A DNA stretch of 64,000 nt from Moanibacter sp965226025 (GTDB lineage Bacteria; Verrucomicrobiota; Verrucomicrobiia; Opitutales; UBA2987), in contig CBDDCD010000003.1 of assembly GCA_965226025.1 (NCBI GenBank), positions 1,674,001-1,738,000 on the forward strand. The letters run 5' to 3'. Below are positions 8,519-16,098 of the stretch, one piece after another. Within the stretch, counting starts at the first letter, position 1, and each line of letters opens with the position of its first letter. The translations under genes were made by a program, and so were the position numbers. The notes beneath the pieces were generated by a model that saw nothing but the letters and a program-made list of their open reading frames with translations, was not told where the DNA came from and searched no databases.

Positions 8519-8971
8519 GTGGAAAAAAGGAAGGACGGAAGCAGTTTAAAGCGAGGATGGCATTGTGTGTGGCAGATCCATTACCACATGGTGATGCCGG
8601 TGAAGTATCGGAAGGCGTTGATAGAGGAAAGAATACGGAGGGTTTTGAAGGAGACGACGGAAGGGATCGAGGAACGCTATGCGATCGAGATGGAGGGATT
8701 GGGATGTGATAAGGATCACGTACATCTGTTGTGCGGAGCACATCCCAAGATGGCGCCCGGGAGGATCGTGCAGATATATAAGAGTATAACGGCGCGGGAA
8801 GTGTTTGGGCGAGAGAGTTGGATAAAAAAGGAGCTATGGGGAGGAGAATTCTGGTCGGACGGCTACTACGTGGGAACGGTGGGGGAAAGAGGAGACTGGG
8901 CAACGGTGGAACAATACGTGCGCGAACAAGGAAAACCGAAAGAGGAACTACGGCAGTTGATGCTATCGTGA
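8519..8971 (+). CDS. tnpA: IS200/IS605-family TnpA (HUH Y1 transposase)
   Basis: 150 residues, normal for the family. It shows the N-terminal CVWQIHYHMVMPVKYRKAL, the metal-binding HUH motif in CDKDHVHLLCGAHPKM, KSITAREVFG and FWSDGYYVGTVGERGD with the probable catalytic tyrosine. It would act as a dimer on single-stranded DNA, recognising the two end hairpins. No tnpB accompanies it, so this is an IS200-like layout. The frame begins with GTG at 8519 directly after GGGAGG, which is unusually close for a ribosome site; no better start exists before the HUH domain. Confidence 0.9.
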   Translation: MEKRKDGSSLKRGWHCVWQIHYHMVMPVKYRKALIEERIRRVLKETTEGIEERYAIEMEGLGCDKDHVHLLCGAHPKMAPGRIVQIYKSITAREVFGRESWIKKELWGGEFWSDGYYVGTVGERGDWATVEQYVREQGKPKEELRQLMLS

Positions 8972-9000
8972 GCATGGGCGTGATCTGCTACGATTCGATA

Positions 9001-9020
9001 CCCCGCAGCTTGCTGCGGGG
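9001..9020 (+). repeat. Right-end hairpin of the IS200-type element
   Basis: CCCCGCAG-CTTG-CTGCGGGG, perfect 8-bp stem; differs from the left hairpin by a compensated base-pair change, so pairing is conserved. Confidence 0.85.
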
Positions 9021-9049
9021 AGGTTCATTGAGTTATGGGCAAAAAAAAG

Positions 9050-9081
9050 GCCGGATAGAGCTGCAAAAAGCTCGATCCGGC
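9050..9081 (+). promoter_or_regulatory. Leader hairpin upstream of the ISNCY-like transposase
   Basis: GCCGGATAGAGCT-GCAAAA-AGCTCGATCCGGC, 13-position stem with one mismatch, about 50 bp before the transposase start. The same hairpin occurs at 31566-31597 and 43479-43510. Such leader hairpins often shield transposase genes from outside transcription; here that is inference. Confidence 0.55.
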
Positions 9082-9132
9082 GAAAAAGGGCGCTTATGCT
9101 TGCGTTAGTCAAATACAAAGCACGCCCTTCTC

Positions 9133-10611
9133 ATGAAAAATATTGCCGTACAAAGCTTCCTGCGTCCAGCCCTAACTCCAGTCATTCGATGCAAAGACTA
9201 CACCGTGTTTCTGGAAACAATGGAGCGGATTGATCGGGTTTTGATCGACTCCTCGCTGGAAAGGGAGGCGATCGTAAAAGCCTTGGAAGGATGGGATGAA
9301 GCGGGAGGGAAGGATCGGGAGCGACGCGCTCTAAGAGCGATAAAAGCGCTGCGGGTGGAGGTGGTGCGTCATTTACTCGGAGGGATATCCTTTCGTTGTC
9401 TGTCGCAGGAGTTGGGACGCAGTGAGCTTCTGGCTAATTTTTGCCGGGTGCGTGAGGTAGACGGGATCCGGAAAATATCGAAGAGCAGTCTGGAACGGGA
9501 TTCGAAATTCTTCGACGAAGCGTATCTGAGACAGCTGCATGCAAGGATGACCGAGGTGGTGGGCAATGCTGAACATTGTGGTGAGGCAGGATTAGAGAAG
9601 CCGATCGATACGAGGGAATGCCTGATCGACGCCACTTGCCTGGAAGCGAACATCCACTGGCCCGTGGACTGGGTCTTGCTCAAGGATGTGGGAGCAACGC
9701 TGCTCAAGGCGATCAGTCTGATCGGGCAGGCGGGAATGAAACAGCGCATGCCCCAGGGAGCAAAGGGATTGGCTCGGGAGATGAACAACCGGTGCCTGGA
9801 GATGACGCATGCGCGTCGGCGCCGGGAGGCGGGCAAAGCGCGTAAAGGGATCCTGCGGCGGATGAAGCTATTGCTCAAGAAGATTGAGGGCCATGCCCTT
9901 CGCCACCGTGACTTATTGGAAGCTATGTGGATGCAAAGCGATTACACCGAGAAGAAGGCGAGCCGAATCATCGAGCGAATGGATGGTATGTTAGAGCAGA
10001 TACCGCAGGTCATGAAACAGGCGCACGAACGGATCATAGGGGGGCGGCAGGTGAAGAATGAGGAGAAGATCCTGAGCGCCTACGAACCTGAGATTGACGT
10101 CATCGTGCGAGGCAAGGCAGATCGGGAGGTGGAGTTTGGCAACACCCTTTATTTATGCGAGAGCGCAGAGGGATATCTGTTGGACTGGAAACTGTATGGG
10201 GGGCAGGCCCCGAGCGAATTGAAGCAGCTTTGGGAAAGTCTGGAGAGGCAAAAGGGCTTCGCTTTAGAGGAGAAGATCGAAGCGATCAGTGGGGATCGGG
10301 GCTATGCCTCGAAGGCGGCCAGCAAGCGGCTCCAGGCAGAGGGGATTTTTGACGCCCTTACGCCCCGCAATCCACAAGAGCTCAAGGAGCGGATGGAGGA
10401 GCCGCGCTTTGTCCGGTTGCAGCGACGACGAGGGAGCACCGAAGGCCGGATCGGAGTGCTCAAGAACCGATGGCACGGGGGCAAGATACGCAGCAAAGGC
10501 TTTGACAACCGTAACCTTAGCGTGGCCTGGTCGGTTCTGTCCCACAATCTATGGAAAATCGCGCAGAGACTTGCGCAAGAACATGAGAAAGAGGCAACGC
10601 AGGCGGCATAG
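9133..10611 (+). CDS. ISNCY-like DDE transposase, copy 1
   Basis: 492 residues. The catalytic acids are probably the Asp in CLIDATCLEANIHWPVDW, the Asp in AISGDRGYASKAA, and the Glu in RRGSTEGRIGVLKNRW; the ending FDNRNLSVAWSVLSHNLWKIA is typical of ISNCY/IS1182-like enzymes. A basic coiled segment lies between the first and second acids. It differs from copies 2 and 3 at a few positions (LIGQAG for LIRQAG, MNNRCL for MNKRCL). The coding region is intact, but the IS200-type insert sits in its leader, 105 bp upstream of the ATG, and may have cut it off from its promoter. Exact IS group is uncertain. Confidence 0.85.
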   Translation: MKNIAVQSFLRPALTPVIRCKDYTVFLETMERIDRVLIDSSLEREAIVKALEGWDEAGGKDRERRALRAIKALRVEVVRHLLGGISFRCLSQELGRSELLANFCRVREVDGIRKISKSSLERDSKFFDEAYLRQLHARMTEVVGNAEHCGEAGLEKPIDTRECLIDATCLEANIHWPVDWVLLKDVGATLLKAISLIGQAGMKQRMPQGAKGLAREMNNRCLEMTHARRRREAGKARKGILRRMKLLLKKIEGHALRHRDLLEAMWMQSDYTEKKASRIIERMDGMLEQIPQVMKQAHERIIGGRQVKNEEKILSAYEPEIDVIVRGKADREVEFGNTLYLCESAEGYLLDWKLYGGQAPSELKQLWESLERQKGFALEEKIEAISGDRGYASKAASKRLQAEGIFDALTPRNPQELKERMEEPRFVRLQRRRGSTEGRIGVLKNRWHGGKIRSKGFDNRNLSVAWSVLSHNLWKIAQRLAQEHEKEATQAA

Positions 10612-10810
10612 GGATCCAAGAATCGAGTCAGAGGCGCTTCCTTGGGAGAACTATCGACTCAAAGCGAGAGGAAGGGTGCTGGAAAGGTGCATAACGGATA
10701 AAAGGTAAGCTACCGAGGACGGAAGGCATGTCGTGGTCTACATAACGTGACGAAGATTGATATCGGTATCAGGCTTCCACCCAAATCCTCTCGGATTTGG
10801 GACAGCCTCT

Positions 10811-10974
10811 ATCTAACTCCGGTTTACGGAGACCTCCTTTTCCAGTTCGCTGAGGAAGGATTTACGATCGAGCGATTTAAGAAAGAGAAGGACCGATTGA
10901 TGGCATTGCTGATCAAGTTGTCGGAAGTCGGGATCCAGGAAATCCAAATGCCAAGAAAAAATGGTAGTGTGTAA
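10811..10974 (+). other. Right flank of ISNCY-like copy 1, possible gene fragment
   Basis: Without the element, the frame ending at 10974 joins 8324-8427 to give about 88 residues ending in FAEEGFTIERFKKEKDRLMA and LSEVGIQEIQMPRKNGSV. The sequence looks protein-like (a charged helix) but no family is recognised. Confidence 0.25.
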
Positions 10975-11105
10975 TCCGAGATCGCATTCGTGGGTGAGCG
11001 TTCGAGGGTCGCAACTATGCCTTTTTCGGTGGCGGCGCCGGACGTATGGCGATCCGTCCCTTTTTCGAATCCTGCGTTCCTACAATCCCTTGGTAAGCGC
11101 CGAAC

Positions 11106-12470
11106 CTAACGATCTCGCCTTCGAAATCGCACCAGTATTTGATCTTCCACCGGGGCCGTCACGACGTCGTATCTCTCCTTCATCGAGGGAGGTCCGTCTA
11201 CGAAATCCCAGTCGTAGCGCGAGACAATGACGGCAAGAGCGAGAAAGGTCGCGAAGCGGGCAAGATTCTGGCCCAAGCAGGCGTGTTCGCCTCCACCGTA
11301 TATTCCATGGATTTCCCGGGCCGGAAGTTTGGGATTTCCAATAAATCGTCCGGGTCTATAGGCCAAGGGTTCGTCGTAAACCTCATCTAAAAAGTGGCAG
11401 AGCGTCTGAAGGTGGAGGACCCAGGTGTCGGTGGGTATCAGGTAGCCCTCAAATTCGAGATCATGGGCCGCAATCCTACTGAACACCGGGACGGAAGGCT
11501 TGAGTCGCTCGATTTCGAGGCAAGTGGCACGGGTTTTAGGAAAGTCCTCCATCTTCTTTAGAGTGCTGGGATCCCAGTCTTTCAATTCCTCTCGAAGGTC
11601 TGAAGTCCAATCTTCAGACTGTTTGAGATAGAGCAGAGACCAGGTCATGAGCATCGCGGTGGTGGTGGAACCTGCCATCATGAGCTGGGAGAGATCATGG
11701 ATCAGTTCGAAGCGCGGTATTGGGGGCTCGGTATCCGGTTGCCCTCTCAGGATGAGTGAAAGGATGTCGTCACGTTCAACTGGATTGCGCTTTCGCTCTT
11801 CGAGTATCCGATTCAGGTAGTTGAATACCCTTCGCCTTCTCCATCTCTTGGGGGGATACCAATACCAAAGCCAACGGAGTTTTCCGAGACTGGTGGAGCG
11901 AAGCATCTCCTTGTTGCTCCGGGCCATGATCTGATCCATACCGTCGGGCAAATCTTCTTGCAGTAGGACACGGCTGGTCATGCAAATCATGAGGCGCATG
12001 CAGAAAGGTCGAAGGTCGGCCACGCCATCAGGAAGTTTTCCAATCTCTTCCTCAATTACTCGGCTCATTCCGTCGCCGTGAGAGTAGAGCAGACTAGGCT
12101 TGAAGCCCTGGTTGGTTCGCCTTCGTTTCTTTCGGTACTCCTCGCCTCTCAGTTGATTCAGGTAGCGTTTGCTGAACTGCTCTCGAAAGATGCGGTTGGA
12201 CTTGTAGTAGTTCCAGCGACTTCCATCACTCCAGCTGAATCGATTCGCCTCCACCCCGCCGATCGCAATCCGTTCCTGTCCCCAGAATCGACATCGAAAG
12301 ATCGGACCCAGTGAGCGGTAGGGCTCGAGGAAGCATGTCGTAGGGCCCGCGGCGTAGCGTGGATTGCAACCATCCTGCCCCTCCCCCGGAGGATGGTAAT
12401 AGGGAATCGATTCAAAGGGGGAGACTTTCGCTGCGCTTGATTCCGCGAAGTCGGTACTGCCGGCAGACAT
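11106..12470 (-). CDS. Cytochrome P450
   Basis: Heme monooxygenase of about 454 residues. Visible motifs: I-helix MMAGSTTTAMLMTW (A-G-x-x-T-T type), the K-helix E-x-x-R in LEIERLKPS, PERF-like YRPGRFIGN, and the heme loop YGGGEHACLGQNLA with the proximal Cys. No membrane anchor, so soluble and dependent on separate redox partners, none of which is nearby. The frame extends to a TTG at 12488, but the ATG at 12470 is preferred. It is divergent from the acyl-CoA ligase gene at 12769, with a 40-bp perfect palindrome between them. Confidence 0.93.
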   Translation of the reverse strand: MSAGSTDFAESSAAKVSPFESIPYYHPPGEGQDGCNPRYAAGPTTCFLEPYRSLGPIFRCRFWGQERIAIGGVEANRFSWSDGSRWNYYKSNRIFREQFSKRYLNQLRGEEYRKKRRRTNQGFKPSLLYSHGDGMSRVIEEEIGKLPDGVADLRPFCMRLMICMTSRVLLQEDLPDGMDQIMARSNKEMLRSTSLGKLRWLWYWYPPKRWRRRRVFNYLNRILEERKRNPVERDDILSLILRGQPDTEPPIPRFELIHDLSQLMMAGSTTTAMLMTWSLLYLKQSEDWTSDLREELKDWDPSTLKKMEDFPKTRATCLEIERLKPSVPVFSRIAAHDLEFEGYLIPTDTWVLHLQTLCHFLDEVYDEPLAYRPGRFIGNPKLPAREIHGIYGGGEHACLGQNLARFATFLALAVIVSRYDWDFVDGPPSMKERYDVVTAPVEDQILVRFRRRDR

Positions 12471-12647
12471 GATGACGCACTCTATCAATCTGACTGGAGT
12501 TTACAAGGTGTCTCTTGGAAATCTGAATCCGCGGCAGGATTCAAGCATCGGCAATTTCAGGGAGATACTGTAGCATTCGAGGACCCGGAAAATGGGGAGG
12601 AGTTTCGGGATCCCCAGTCCGGCGCCGGGGTGGAGTCACTCTCTCTT

Positions 12648-12687
12648 GGCGACATCTGTACTGACGGCCGTCAGTACAGATGTCGCC
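12648..12687. promoter_or_regulatory. 40-bp perfect palindrome between divergent P450 and acyl-CoA ligase genes
   Basis: GGCGACATCTGTACTGACGG followed by its exact reverse complement. The centre ACTGACGGCCGTCAGT looks like a TetR-type operator, and the position between divergent genes fits. It could equally be one of the long palindromes of unknown role seen elsewhere; the one at 28418-28469 shares the central GACGGCCGTC. The rest of 12489-12768 shows nothing recognisable. Confidence 0.55.
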
Positions 12688-12768
12688 AGCGATGCTACAG
12701 AAAGGCATTGACACGCAGCGACCTCCGCAGTCTCGCTACGAAGTGTGTGAAATGTCCGGGCTAGAGTC

Positions 12769-14304
12769 ATGAATTTTACGACATTTAACGATCTATTGCG
12801 GCGCGCGGCGATGCGTTATCCGGGCAAGCCGTTTCTGCACTGGATCGATCGAAATCGTACATTGACCTACGGTGAGGGGGAGGAACTCTCGGATCGGGTT
12901 GCGGGCGCTCTGGCTGAGCTCGGCGTTAAGAAAGGAGATCGAGTCGGGATCTTTGCCCATAACGGCTTGGACTACATCATGGCGATGTTCGGTTCATGGA
13001 AACTTGGGGCGATCAGTACTCACATCAACGTCTTGCAGGCGGATGATTTCGCCTACTTTGTTCAGAATGCTTCACCCAAAGTGCTGATTTATACCGGAGA
13101 CATGCTCGATGTGATCGAGGGGAGTAGGACGGTGGCGGAGGGGATAGAGCACTATGTCTGCTTTGATGGTGAGCAGGAGGGCGCTCTTGATTGGGAGTCC
13201 TTGATCAAGGACCCGCCGCCTAATCCGGAGGTGGAAATCGGCGGTCGTGATGCCGCCCACCTCTCCTACACTTCGGGATCGTCCGGTATGCCCAAAGGAG
13301 CTCTTCTAGCGCACGGACCGACCGCCCGCGCCACCCACTGCATTGCCGAGAGACTCGGCTTCAGCAGCCGCGATGTGACGATCGGCCCGACCTCCCCGGC
13401 TAGTTCCTACGGACTAGTGGCGAACCTTCTCCCTTCGATCCATAGAGGTTCGACGGTGGGCTTGATGTCGCGCTGGGAGGCGGCCGGAGCTTGGGGCGAT
13501 ATGGAGGAGCGAGGAGTGACGATCTTTCCGGGTAATCCGCCTCTTTTTGAGGAGTTCCTCAGGGAGTGCCGGGATAGAGGACGGAAACCGGGTGCACTGA
13601 GGTTGGCGGTAAGTGGAGGCGCTCCCGTTCCTCCGGATCTGAAGCGGGCCTATCGGGATGAATTGGGCGTCTCTCTAGTGGAGAGCTATGGACAGAGCGA
13701 ATTGGGCGGATTCGTCGCTTTGGGCCGGCCCAGTGAAAAGGAGGGCGACAAATCCACCACTATCGGTCCGGCTCTTCCGGACAAGGAAGTGCAGATAATG
13801 GACGAGGCGGGTCGTGAGGCTCCAATCGGGCAGCCCGGTGAAATGTGCATTCGAGGTGGCCACATGATTGGCTATTGGAGTATGCCCGAGAAAACCGAGG
13901 AAGTTCTGAGGGAAGGTTGGCTGCACACGGGAGATATGGGAACAATGGATTCGGACGGCTATATTGCCATGTTGGGACGTTGGAGCGAGAGGATTGTGAC
14001 GCGTGGCAGGACGATCTTTCCGCGACCCTTGGAGGAGGTTCTTTTCGATCATCCCGCCGTCCAGTTAGCCGCGGTTATTGGAAAACCCGATTCCGAGGCA
14101 GGCGAGTTGATCAAGGCGGTGGTCACGCTTCACCCGGGAGATAATACGACTCTCGAAGAACTGGAAGACTATTGCCGCCGGAAAATTGGGGACGGCGATC
14201 GCCCCGAAGTCTTCGAGATCATCGACCAAATGCCCATGACCGCGACCGGCAAAATCGGTCGGGCCGAATTGCAACGCCGAGAATTGGAAGCCGCGCCACT
14301 GTAG
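12769..14304 (+). CDS. Class I adenylate-forming enzyme (acyl-CoA synthetase/ligase)
   Basis: Activates a carboxylic acid with ATP and transfers it to CoA. 511 residues, full length. Motifs: LSYTSGSSGMPKGAL (P-loop-like A3), SYGQSELGG (A5), GWLHTGDMGTMDSDGYIAMLGR (A7/A8), and the catalytic lysine in MTATGKIGRAEL (A10). Likely a medium/long-chain or aromatic acid ligase; the substrate is not clear. Divergence from the P450 across a palindrome suggests shared control and a joint role in catabolising a hydrophobic compound (inference). Confidence 0.92.
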   Translation: MNFTTFNDLLRRAAMRYPGKPFLHWIDRNRTLTYGEGEELSDRVAGALAELGVKKGDRVGIFAHNGLDYIMAMFGSWKLGAISTHINVLQADDFAYFVQNASPKVLIYTGDMLDVIEGSRTVAEGIEHYVCFDGEQEGALDWESLIKDPPPNPEVEIGGRDAAHLSYTSGSSGMPKGALLAHGPTARATHCIAERLGFSSRDVTIGPTSPASSYGLVANLLPSIHRGSTVGLMSRWEAAGAWGDMEERGVTIFPGNPPLFEEFLRECRDRGRKPGALRLAVSGGAPVPPDLKRAYRDELGVSLVESYGQSELGGFVALGRPSEKEGDKSTTIGPALPDKEVQIMDEAGREAPIGQPGEMCIRGGHMIGYWSMPEKTEEVLREGWLHTGDMGTMDSDGYIAMLGRWSERIVTRGRTIFPRPLEEVLFDHPAVQLAAVIGKPDSEAGELIKAVVTLHPGDNTTLEELEDYCRRKIGDGDRPEVFEIIDQMPMTATGKIGRAELQRRELEAAPL

Positions 14305-14310
14305 GAACGG

Positions 14311-14341
14311 CTTTAGAATCGGCCTACGGCCGATTCTAAAG
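14311..14341. terminator. Bidirectional terminator-like hairpin between convergent genes
   Basis: CTTTAGAATCGGCC-TAC-GGCCGATTCTAAAG: perfect 14-bp stem, 3-nt loop, with A/T-rich outer ends on both strands. It lies seven bases after the ligase stop and overlaps the stop codon of the convergent permease. Confidence 0.8.
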
Positions 14342-15925
14342 GGGGCCGACAGTGTCGGTCTCCTCGGTGATCCACGGGGTAATAAAGAGGATCAAAGCCA
14401 TGACGAGGTATCCCCAAGTCCACTTCGTAATCGAGAAGCCAATCTTGCCGACGACGTCGGTAGGCAAATATTGGTAGGTATGAATGAATCCAATGGAGGA
14501 GAGGACCGCTCCTGCCAGAAACCACGCCGCGGCGCCGCGAAATTTCCGCTCAATTATGCAAACGGTTGCAGCGGAAAGGACAATCGAGGTGTAAACCCAA
14601 CCCTGTTCGAGAGCGAATGCACCGTCTGCGTAAAAGTTCCTGTATGTGACGAGGAGATCATTTACCTCCGGATTGAAGAGAAATGTCCCAGTCTTGATTC
14701 CACTGACAAAGAGGCCATGCTTGACGGCCACGGCTGCATAGGCGGCGAGGACTGGAAGAATTCCAATAACGACAGCGGGGGCATGATGTCTGGGAGTTGC
14801 TTGAAAGGCTTGGGCTCCCATCATGAGACCAATCCAAATCAGAATGGCCATTCCCGCTTCAATGGGGATGTAATAGACGATGACGCTGAGGGTGCCGGTA
14901 AAGCAGACTACAGACCAGACGATAGCGTTCAAAGTCGAGTAACCGGCGCGCCCTCCGATCGCCTTCCATCCTGGGTGGCCAATGTAAATCGTGGTGGGAA
15001 AGGGGGACCCGAAAAGGGCGGTTCCGATGGTGCCGAGTCCGTTAAAAGCGAGAGCGGAGGTGCTTTTGTAGGAGTCTCCGGCGGCGGCGGCGGATTCAAT
15101 ATTCTGAAGGGAAAGTACCAGATTGATAAAGCCCATGGGAATTATAACAGGCAGATAATCGACGAGGTAGTGGAAGGAGGCGATGAGATCCCCGATAACC
15201 GGGAGCGGGAATCGCAGCCCGATCTGTTCCAAGTCCAGATCTCCCACCGGGACTACGCTCTCTCCTCTTGTAAAAAAGAGGGCCCAGGCGATGAGAGTTC
15301 CCAGCGCAAGCACGATGAAGCCACCCGGTATGCCAAGCTTGAATCGGACACGCCCAAAGTAAATCACCAGAGTAATGGCGATGGTCGTGAAACCAATCAA
15401 TGGATGGGCATATCCGCGAAAGACGAAATCCATCCCGACAAAGGCGATGCCGATTCCGGCGAGTGCGGCAAGCAGGGCCGCCCTGGGAGTGATCTTGCGA
15501 ATGTTCTCGACCACGAAAGCGCCGAAAAACTCGATCAACCCCGACCCGAGGCACGCCACCAGGCCTGCCTGCCAAGCAATTACCTCTGCTCTTTCGGGAG
15601 TGAAACCGGCGGCCAAGGCCTTTTGCTGGGCCGGAGACATGACCAGAAAAACGTAGACTATGATTGTGACTAGATTGACGCCGTAGGGTATGGCGCAGAC
15701 ATCAGCGCGATCTTCTTTTTGCGCGAGTTGCAGAGCCATTCGGGCGTAGTAGAGATTCCCTATTATGAGACCCACGGCCATGGCTGGAAGGATTCGTCCG
15801 TAGAAGAGCTCATTGGAAAACCCGAGAAACCCCAGGCAGAGATTGCTCATCAGGAGGAACATGATGAGGTTGTCGAGCCCGAGAGCGAAAAATCCGTCGA
15901 GGTCGCCTTTAACGAATCGTTTCAT
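14336..15925 (-). CDS. NCS2/AGZA-type xanthine/uracil/adenine permease
   Basis: Inner-membrane nucleobase transporter with a dozen or more hydrophobic segments. Features: GLDNLIMFLLMSN near the start, CAIPYGVNLVTI, GIAFVGMDFVFRGYAHPLIGF, the family block FNGLGTIGTALFGSPFPTTIYIGHPGWKAIGGRAGYS in which the substrate-contacting region lies, and AGMAILIWIGLMMGAQAF. The frame runs to a TTG at 15967; the ATG at 15925 (MKRFVKGDLDG) gives 529 residues and the family-like N-terminus. An adenine deaminase lies 3 kb away on the same strand, which fits salvage or catabolism of purines. Confidence 0.88.
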   Translation of the reverse strand: MKRFVKGDLDGFFALGLDNLIMFLLMSNLCLGFLGFSNELFYGRILPAMAVGLIIGNLYYARMALQLAQKEDRADVCAIPYGVNLVTIIVYVFLVMSPAQQKALAAGFTPERAEVIAWQAGLVACLGSGLIEFFGAFVVENIRKITPRAALLAALAGIGIAFVGMDFVFRGYAHPLIGFTTIAITLVIYFGRVRFKLGIPGGFIVLALGTLIAWALFFTRGESVVPVGDLDLEQIGLRFPLPVIGDLIASFHYLVDYLPVIIPMGFINLVLSLQNIESAAAAGDSYKSTSALAFNGLGTIGTALFGSPFPTTIYIGHPGWKAIGGRAGYSTLNAIVWSVVCFTGTLSVIVYYIPIEAGMAILIWIGLMMGAQAFQATPRHHAPAVVIGILPVLAAYAAVAVKHGLFVSGIKTGTFLFNPEVNDLLVTYRNFYADGAFALEQGWVYTSIVLSAATVCIIERKFRGAAAWFLAGAVLSSIGFIHTYQYLPTDVVGKIGFSITKWTWGYLVMALILFITPWITEETDTVGPL

Positions 15926-16098
15926 GGGAAAAAGAAAGGCGCTCGAGAGTTGGACGCCTCTCAACAATTCACGTGACCACCCTTTCGTGTCTACGGAGTG
16001 TCACGTTTTCGGATCCCGGCTCCCCCGGTCTCGCACGAGGCTTCGCCGAGGCAAGGAAAGACCGAGGCAGCATCAAACGCGCTTAGCAGGTAGGTTTC

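Larger units (their letters stand above)
8465..9028 (+). mobile_element. IS200/IS605-type element nested in ISNCY-like copy 1
   Basis: Comparison with the two uninterrupted ISNCY-like copies places the insert between TTTTTAA and TGAGTTATGG with no base lost or duplicated, as expected of single-strand HUH transposition, which makes no target duplication and inserts 3' of a short fixed motif (here probably TTTAA or TTAA). Both ends carry subterminal hairpins with the same 8-bp stem size and CTTG loop. Confidence 0.9.
8428..10810 (+). mobile_element. ISNCY-like element, copy 1, carrying an internal IS200-type insertion
   Basis: The ends AGAGCCCGTCCCA and TGGGACAGCCTCT form an imperfect terminal inverted repeat, flanked by ATCT (or TATCT) direct repeats. 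The span is 2383 bp, exactly 1819 bp (the size of the two other copies) plus the 564-bp IS200-type insert at 8465-9028. The right end also holds a CCCAAATCC-TCTC-GGATTTGGG hairpin. It lies only about 160 bp from the ISAs1-type element. Confidence 0.9.

Noticed and set aside
8465..9028. IS200-type TnpA as a RAYT that moves the dispersed palindromic repeats
   Set aside because: Its end hairpins (CCCCGTAG/CCCCGCAG stems) share no sequence with the TCTGTCGG arms.
14471..15673. Long plus-strand open frame opposite the NCS2 permease
   Set aside because: The minus-strand product has clear membrane helices and family motifs; the plus frame is a low-complexity charged shadow.
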